From NCBI GenBank assembly GCA_031082285.1, contig JAVHLK010000021.1, forward strand, positions 1-60,713: DNA of 60,713 nt, written 5' to 3'. Position numbers and translations under genes: made by a program. Of the stretch, positions 56,723 to 60,713 are shown piece by piece. The DNA comes from Desulfomonilaceae bacterium (GTDB lineage Bacteria > Desulfobacterota > Desulfomonilia > Desulfomonilales > Desulfomonilaceae). The notes beneath the pieces were generated by a model that ran no database searches, had not been told where the DNA came from, and was given only the letters and a program-made list of their open reading frames with translations. How positions within the stretch are numbered: position 1 is the first letter of the stretch; each line of letters begins with the position of its first letter.

Positions 56723-58228
56723 ATGAATAGACGATCAAGCGGCATACTCCTTCACCTGACTTCGCTGCCTTCCCGCTTCGGCATCGGCGATCTGGGGCCG
56801 TCCGCGTACAAGTTTGCGGATTTTCTATCTGAAACCGGACAGCGGCTCTGGCAGATCCTGCCCGTGAATCCTCCACGGCCGGATCACTACTCGCCGTACC
56901 AGAGTCCGTCCGCGTTCGCGGGGAATCCGTTGCTGATAAGTCCGGAGCTTCTTGTATATGAAGGATTGCTCGACGAGAGTGATGTCCAAGGGTCTTTCGA
57001 GTTTCCTCCGGATCGAGTCGATTTCCCGGCCGCGGTTGCATTCAAGAATGGAGTCCTGGAGCGAGCGTATCGCTCGTTCGCACGGAACGGCAAGCCTGCG
57101 GAATATGAGCAATTCTGCACGGAGTCCGCATACTGGCTGGATGATTTTGCCCTGTTCGTCGCGTTGGAGGAACGCTATGACGGCCACGTATGGAACCAAT
57201 GGCCCGAAGATCTGCGTGATCGACGTCCGGAGTCCCTTCTGCGCGCCAAAGAAGATCATCGCGAAACGATCGAGAGAGCCAAGTTCTTTCAGTACATCTT
57301 CTACAGGCAATGGAAGGCGTTCAGAGATTACTGCAACGGCAATGGGGTGCGCATCTTCGGTGATATTCCCATTTACGTCGACTTCAACAGTGCCGATGTC
57401 TGGACTCATCCCCACATGTTCAAGCTCGACGATCAGAAGTCTCCTCTTGTCGTCTCCGGTGTTCCTCCGGACTATTTCAGTGAGACCGGCCAGTTGTGGG
57501 GTCACCCTATCTATCGGTGGGATGCCTTGGAGGAGACGGGCTACGAATGGTGGATGGAGCGGATCGGGCACAACTTGAAGCTGTGCGATCTGGTGAGGAT
57601 CGATCACTTCCGCGGATTTGTCGGACACTGGGAAGTGCCGGCAGGAGAGAAGACCGCGATGCACGGAAAGTGGACGGCCGGTCCCGGCTCGCACTTCTTT
57701 CGGGCCGTCTTCGACCGATTTCCGGAGCTTCCCATCATCGCGGAGGATCTCGGGGTGATTACCCCGGACGTTGTCGAGGTGATGGAGGAGTTTGATTTCC
57801 CGGGTATGAAGATTCTGCTTTTCGCGTTCGGAGACGACCCCGCAACAAATCCGTACATCCCTCACAATTTGGTGCGAAACTGCGTTGCCTACACCGGGAC
57901 TCATGACAACAATACTGCTCGCGGCTGGTTCGAGGATGAGATCTCGGAGGAGGAACGTCGCCGCGTTCTCAATTATATCGGTCGCGAGGTGCCGCCGGCG
58001 GAAATCCACTGGGAACTCGTACGAATGGTCATGATGTCGGTTGCCGACACCGCGGTCTTTCCCCTGCAGGACGTGTTGGGGCTGGGCTCGGAAGACCGGA
58101 TGAATATGCCTTCGGTCCCGAACGGCAATTGGCGTTGGAGGCTTAGGCCTGAAATGCTTACCGATGAATTGCGATCGAGACTCTTGGCAATGACCCAAAC
58201 CTATGGCCGCGCCGCTGCTCTTAGGTGA
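56723..58228 (+). CDS. malQ: 4-alpha-glucanotransferase (amylomaltase)
   Basis: The 501-residue GH77 enzyme moves alpha-1,4-glucan segments between chains. It has RSSGILLHLTSLPSRFGIGDLG, the nucleophile region RIDHFRGF, the acid region IIAEDLGVITPDV and GTHDNNTARGW, all in the family order. ATG 56723 (MNRRSSG) gives a normal N-terminus; a GTG five codons earlier is possible. It follows ubiA by about 140 bp and could belong to glycogen or storage-sugar use. Confidence 0.93.
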   Translation: MNRRSSGILLHLTSLPSRFGIGDLGPSAYKFADFLSETGQRLWQILPVNPPRPDHYSPYQSPSAFAGNPLLISPELLVYEGLLDESDVQGSFEFPPDRVDFPAAVAFKNGVLERAYRSFARNGKPAEYEQFCTESAYWLDDFALFVALEERYDGHVWNQWPEDLRDRRPESLLRAKEDHRETIERAKFFQYIFYRQWKAFRDYCNGNGVRIFGDIPIYVDFNSADVWTHPHMFKLDDQKSPLVVSGVPPDYFSETGQLWGHPIYRWDALEETGYEWWMERIGHNLKLCDLVRIDHFRGFVGHWEVPAGEKTAMHGKWTAGPGSHFFRAVFDRFPELPIIAEDLGVITPDVVEVMEEFDFPGMKILLFAFGDDPATNPYIPHNLVRNCVAYTGTHDNNTARGWFEDEISEEERRRVLNYIGREVPPAEIHWELVRMVMMSVADTAVFPLQDVLGLGSEDRMNMPSVPNGNWRWRLRPEMLTDELRSRLLAMTQTYGRAAALR

Positions 58229-58621
58229 GTCCTCCCCGTCGCACGCAGTGTGGAGGAGAGAACTTTCGCCACGAGAGTGCCCACACGCTTAAGAACGCTG
58301 GTTTCCGGGCACGTGAAGTGCGTTGTCTCACGTACGCGAACATTGTGACGGCACATGACTTACGTTCCCCGCCCCCCAGGGCTATGTCATAGTGGGACAT
58401 CACTTGCAGCAATAACATGGTGGGACTAAGCCGCTTCGAGGCCGTATGGCTCATGGTGGCTGATTGAGCAACAAATTGCTCTTCCCACTTGGGCTGTTGT
58501 TCGAATTCCGGAATTCCTAATTCCGGGGATACCATACTTATTTTCGAACCGGGGGTGAGGATTGACTTATTGGCATATGGGCAAGGTCTTTTCCCGGCTT
58601 CTCAAAAATGCGAACCGCTGG
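58229..58621. other. 393-bp intergenic region with REP-like motif
   Basis: Contains a perfect 14-bp palindrome GAATTCCGGAATTC at 58504-58517 and a REP-like GGGGATACCATACTTA at 58519-58545. No gene is supported. Confidence 0.5.
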
Positions 58622-58918
58622 TCAGGCACGGTCCCGCCAGGTTGTTGGATCGCGCTTGGTGTGGAAGACGGCCAGAACTACTACGCGTTGCGGCTCAACC
58701 GTATAGAAAACAGAGTATGGAAACCGACGTACAGTTGCCCGGCGAATATCTTGGAATACCGTCGCGTACATCTCCGGCCTGGTCTTGATTTCGTCGAAAA
58801 CCGCTTGTACGTGTGCGACAAAATCAACACCTAGTCCTGGCTTCCGTCGTTCATACCAATCGAATGCTTCGTCAAATTCGGCCTGGGCGTCCCGTCGCAG
58901 GAAGACCTTTACGCTCAT
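58622..58918 (-). CDS. RelE/ParE-type toxin
   Basis: The 98-residue protein has the plasmid-stabilisation fold (FLRRDAQAEFDEAFDWYERR, then FPYSVFYTVEPQRVVVLAVFHTKRDP). Family members cleave mRNA on ribosomes or block gyrase. Its ATG overlaps the antitoxin stop by 4 bases, so it is the toxin of a pair. The flanking DNA holds REP-like motifs, fitting a mobile accessory region. Confidence 0.85.
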   Translation of the reverse strand: MSVKVFLRRDAQAEFDEAFDWYERRKPGLGVDFVAHVQAVFDEIKTRPEMYATVFQDIRRATVRRFPYSVFYTVEPQRVVVLAVFHTKRDPTTWRDRA

Positions 58919-59145
58919 CGCTCGCTTCTCTCCAAGGCCTGCGCTTTAACATCCTCCCACGGGACGACGTCTTTGGGGGAGGCTCGATGAGCTTTCAAGC
59001 GCCGCTCCAGTTCCTCCTTCTGAGGTTCTGTCAGATCAGGTTGACCCGCCTCTGAAGTGATGCCGGCCCAAATCGCCTCTACAAGGCGGATGCGTTCATC
59101 GATACTCAGCGAGTTGATCTCAGCCAAGGTGTCGGGAATGTCCAT
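58915..59145 (-). CDS. antitoxin of a RelE/ParE module (TIGR02574-like)
   Basis: The 76-residue, acidic, helical protein (SIDERIRLVEAIWAGI and EPQKEELERRLKAHRASP) is the usual addiction-module partner of short RelE-like toxins. ATG preceded by GGAGGATTC. It overlaps the toxin gene by four bases, with antitoxin first. Confidence 0.85.
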   Translation of the reverse strand: MDIPDTLAEINSLSIDERIRLVEAIWAGITSEAGQPDLTEPQKEELERRLKAHRASPKDVVPWEDVKAQALERSER

Positions 59146-59339
59146 GAATCCTCCATGTGCAATAGTGGATCGAGTATAGGTACCGAGTCCCGGGCACTAC
59201 CGCAGCATACCAGATTGCCACAAACTTGTGCAGCTGAGGAATGAGGAATGCGGGGCAGGCTTGACACAGGTGTTTTTGTGTCAGGTTTTCTCTTGCTCTC
59301 TCAAATTCTGCAGTCAGAAAATGAGGTCCTCCCGCATTC

Positions 59340-59560
59340 GCGCATTGGGGGATACCATACTCATTTTGTGTGGTATTCTTAGGGCTTTTCGGGCGGGGTT
59401 TATGGCGTCACATCGTCCTACCCATGCACGATGCCGGCTTTGCAACGAACTCATCATCTCCCAACGGTCCGTCTGTACGCTCATGCCGCCGAAGTGCTTC
59501 CTCGTTGCGTTGCATTCGAGGTTCTCCCGGAGCACCCGGCACGTCAATCTAACTGTAAGC
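59340..59560 (-). pseudogene. decayed REP-associated tyrosine transposase C-terminus, copy 1
   Basis: On the minus strand from about 59500 the frame reads EALRRHERTDGPLGDDEFVA, then KPASCMGRTM, a stop, RHKPRPKSPKN. This is the C-terminal signature of RAYT (Y1) transposases (HERTGRPLG ... RKPGPK). The in-frame stop and absence of the HUH core show it is a remnant. A REP-like motif GGGGATACCATACTCA lies at 59346-59368. Confidence 0.65.
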
Positions 59561-59870
59561 TGAGAATACCACGACTTCTCGTCCAGATCACGATTATGTA
59601 TGGTGTCCCCGGAATTGGGGCGATCGGCGAGCCTTTCGGGCCGGGTTTTCGGCGACGTATCGACCTGCCCAAGCTAGACTCCAGCCTCGTGATGAAGGAA
59701 TTTTCTCCCAACTGTCTGCCTGTACGCTCGTGCCGACGAAGCGCTTCGCACTCAGTGTCCGAAGACCGGCCCGACCGGGAGATCACCTCCCGCTGATTCC
59801 TCGTTGCGTTACATGGCGTCGTACTCCCGGAGCTACTACGCGTGCCGATCCGGCCATGGTCCGAGAACAC
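59544..59870 (-). pseudogene. decayed REP-associated tyrosine transposase C-terminus, copy 2
   Basis: The frame reads EALRRHERTGRQLGENSFI, TRLESSLGRSIRRRKPGPKG, an intact C-terminal RAYT signature, but the catalytic HUH and Tyr region is missing. It lies about 248 bp from the same motif of copy 1, so the two are tandem duplicates. REP-like TATGGTGTCCCCGGAATT at 59597-59616 and TATGGTGTCGCCGGAATT at 59900-59918 run opposite to the motifs at 58519 and 59346. Confidence 0.65.
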
Positions 59871-60103
59871 CGGAGGTTCTCGTCCAAATCACGACTTATG
59901 TATGGTGTCGCCGGAATTTTGAACGGTTTTGGTTGATCCGGTTCCTGCCTGGGGAGTTCTTCAGGCCGAAGTAGCTTGGCACTTACGAGCTGGTCGAAAG
60001 CCTTGCGGAATTGCCCTTCTGATATCTGGTAGTGTTTACGGATCTCATCCACCGTTACGCTGGAGTGTATATCGGCGACGAGATTCCGAGCGTTGATCTT
60101 CAT
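59783..60103 (-). CDS. small HTH-like protein with repeat-derived C-terminus
   Basis: Residues about 1-55 (MKINARNLVADIHSSVTVDE, then IRKHYQISEGQFRKAFDQLV) match the HTH-like module seen twice in the 5563-6300 gene. ATG 60103 follows AGGGGGG. From about residue 57 the frame enters the REP/RAYT repeat (KIPATPYISRDL), so the original 3' end was replaced or truncated by the repeat. The real protein may have ended earlier, or this chimera may be expressed. Confidence 0.6.
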   Translation of the reverse strand: MKINARNLVADIHSSVTVDEIRKHYQISEGQFRKAFDQLVSAKLLRPEELPRQEPDQPKPFKIPATPYISRDLDENLRCSRTMAGSARVVAPGVRRHVTQRGISGR

Positions 60104-60436
60104 GATTGCCCCCCTGAACGTTACGGGAATACGTGATTCTAAGGTGTGGAGCGTGAGAGAGTCAACTGGTTCTTTCGAGTTCCGGGTCTTTGACACTTGG
60201 ACGTGTTGCCATCTCCAAGACTGTCATTTGCCCAGCCGGCCGTCAAAGCTATCAACGTTTATGAGGGTAATGCGGGTCGGGCGAAATAGTGGTGAGGGTG
60301 TATGATCGCGTAGGGGCGCATGGGAAAATATGGGGTTGTGGGGCGTGAGGATCAGTGATAGATCATTCCATTGCCCCATCTTCTCTAGAGACTTTGTTTC
60401 GTTTGAGGTTGGACAGATAACCCAGTGGGAGAGATT
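60104..60436. other. 333-bp intergenic region
   Basis: No gene; it separates the HTH gene from the ORF leaving the window. Bases 60300-60436 become AT-richer. Confidence 0.4.
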
Positions 60437-60713
60437 ATGATGAATTCGCTAAGCTTCCAGCGGCTTAAGGTTAATCTGAAGGACAGTTTCGATTTGATAG
60501 TGCCGAACCCCGTAGTTTTTGGGTGGCGGGAGAGGCAGTTCCGAAGCTTGACAAAGAGAAATCCGATTCTCAGCACATTGCTATTGGAATTAGAAAGGGA
60601 ACATGGAAACGTGGTGGAAAAGACCAAAGAAGTTCTCAGTCAGCAACAGATCGACGTGTATGGGACGTTCTACAACGAGATTGACAAACAAGCAGCTGCA
60701 TCGTTGACCGTGG
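60437..60713 (+). CDS. partial ORF running off the window edge, unknown
   Basis: From ATG 60437 (or ATG 60440, with GGGAGAG about 6 bases before) the frame stays open to the last base: MMNSLSFQRLKVNLKDSFDL then IVPNPVVFGWRERQFRSLTK, a helical, acidic-basic region and ends TAAASLTV-like (KQAAASLTV). Codon use and base content are AT-richer than the rest of the window, which suggests recent transfer. No family was recognised. Confidence 0.5.
   Translation, partial: MMNSLSFQRLKVNLKDSFDLIVPNPVVFGWRERQFRSLTKRNPILSTLLLELEREHGNVVEKTKEVLSQQQIDVYGTFYNEIDKQAAASLTV

Noticed and set aside
60385-60627. 80-codon minus-strand ORF near the right edge
   Set aside because: It lies opposite the open plus-strand frame that has the ribosome binding site.
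1-60713. tRNA genes or a CRISPR array
   Set aside because: No T-arm plus acceptor pattern with matching stems and no regularly spaced direct repeats were seen on either strand.

Overview
The window looks like a chromosomal segment of an anaerobic member of the Desulfobacterota (the old Deltaproteobacteria), perhaps near Syntrophobacter/Desulfomonile-type organisms. The lineage is inferred from gene content, not measured. The pointers are a Re-citrate-synthase-like enzyme, a UbiD/UbiA pair of the menaquinone type, a split HdrD-like/NarI-like membrane oxidoreductase, a CooT nickel protein, a Ser/Thr kinase fused to a cyclic-nucleotide domain, and large PAS histidine kinases. Most starts carry clear purine-rich ribosome binding sites, and TTG or GTG starts are common.

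Layout. Bases 1-10.9 kb are a minus-strand block: Re-citrate-synthase-like enzyme, hisS-aspS (overlapping stop and start), a double-repeat helix-turn-helix protein, metX-metW, an M3-like peptidase and a small Cys protein. Bases 11.7-20.1 kb are plus-strand: lipoprotein, metG, trpB2-type, a four-Cys protein, then a UDP-sugar pyrophosphorylase homologue followed by a phosphohexomutase (together a likely UDP-sugar supply). Bases 20.2-23.4 kb hold a tiny minus-strand ORF, the kinase-cNMP fusion, cooT and an HNH endonuclease. Bases 24.2-30.5 kb hold a GT39-like membrane glycosyltransferase, an SGNH hydrolase-like membrane protein, a PfkB kinase and an EhaR-like HAD protein. Bases 30.6-33.6 kb (minus) hold a membrane rhodanese-methyltransferase fusion, rpsU and an OPRT-like gene.

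Bases 34.0-45.0 kb (plus) hold an apparent enoyl-reductase/FabZ-dehydratase fusion, a DHH phosphoesterase, an HU protein, a 1.1-kb-residue hybrid histidine kinase, alanine dehydrogenase and an acyl-CoA synthetase. Bases 45.0-53.1 kb (minus) hold a LutB-like Fe-S protein, a small helical protein, a response regulator-histidine kinase-Usp operon and the HdrD-like/NarI-like pair. Bases 54.3-58.2 kb (plus) hold the UbiD/UbiA menaquinone pair behind two copies of a palindromic operator, then malQ. The last 2.5 kb is accessory: a toxin-antitoxin pair, two decayed tandem copies of a REP-associated transposase C-terminus flanked by inverted REP-like motifs, a small HTH gene whose 3' end runs into that repeat, and an AT-richer ORF leaving the window.

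No tRNA, rRNA or CRISPR array was seen. Intergenic spaces are long and carry at least two families of dispersed repeats, several dyads and a promoter-terminator pair that could encode a small RNA. The best candidates for something undescribed are the reductase-dehydratase fusion, the rhodanese-methyltransferase fusion, the heme/Cys-rich two-component operon, the twin operator before the menaquinone genes and the dispersed repeats.
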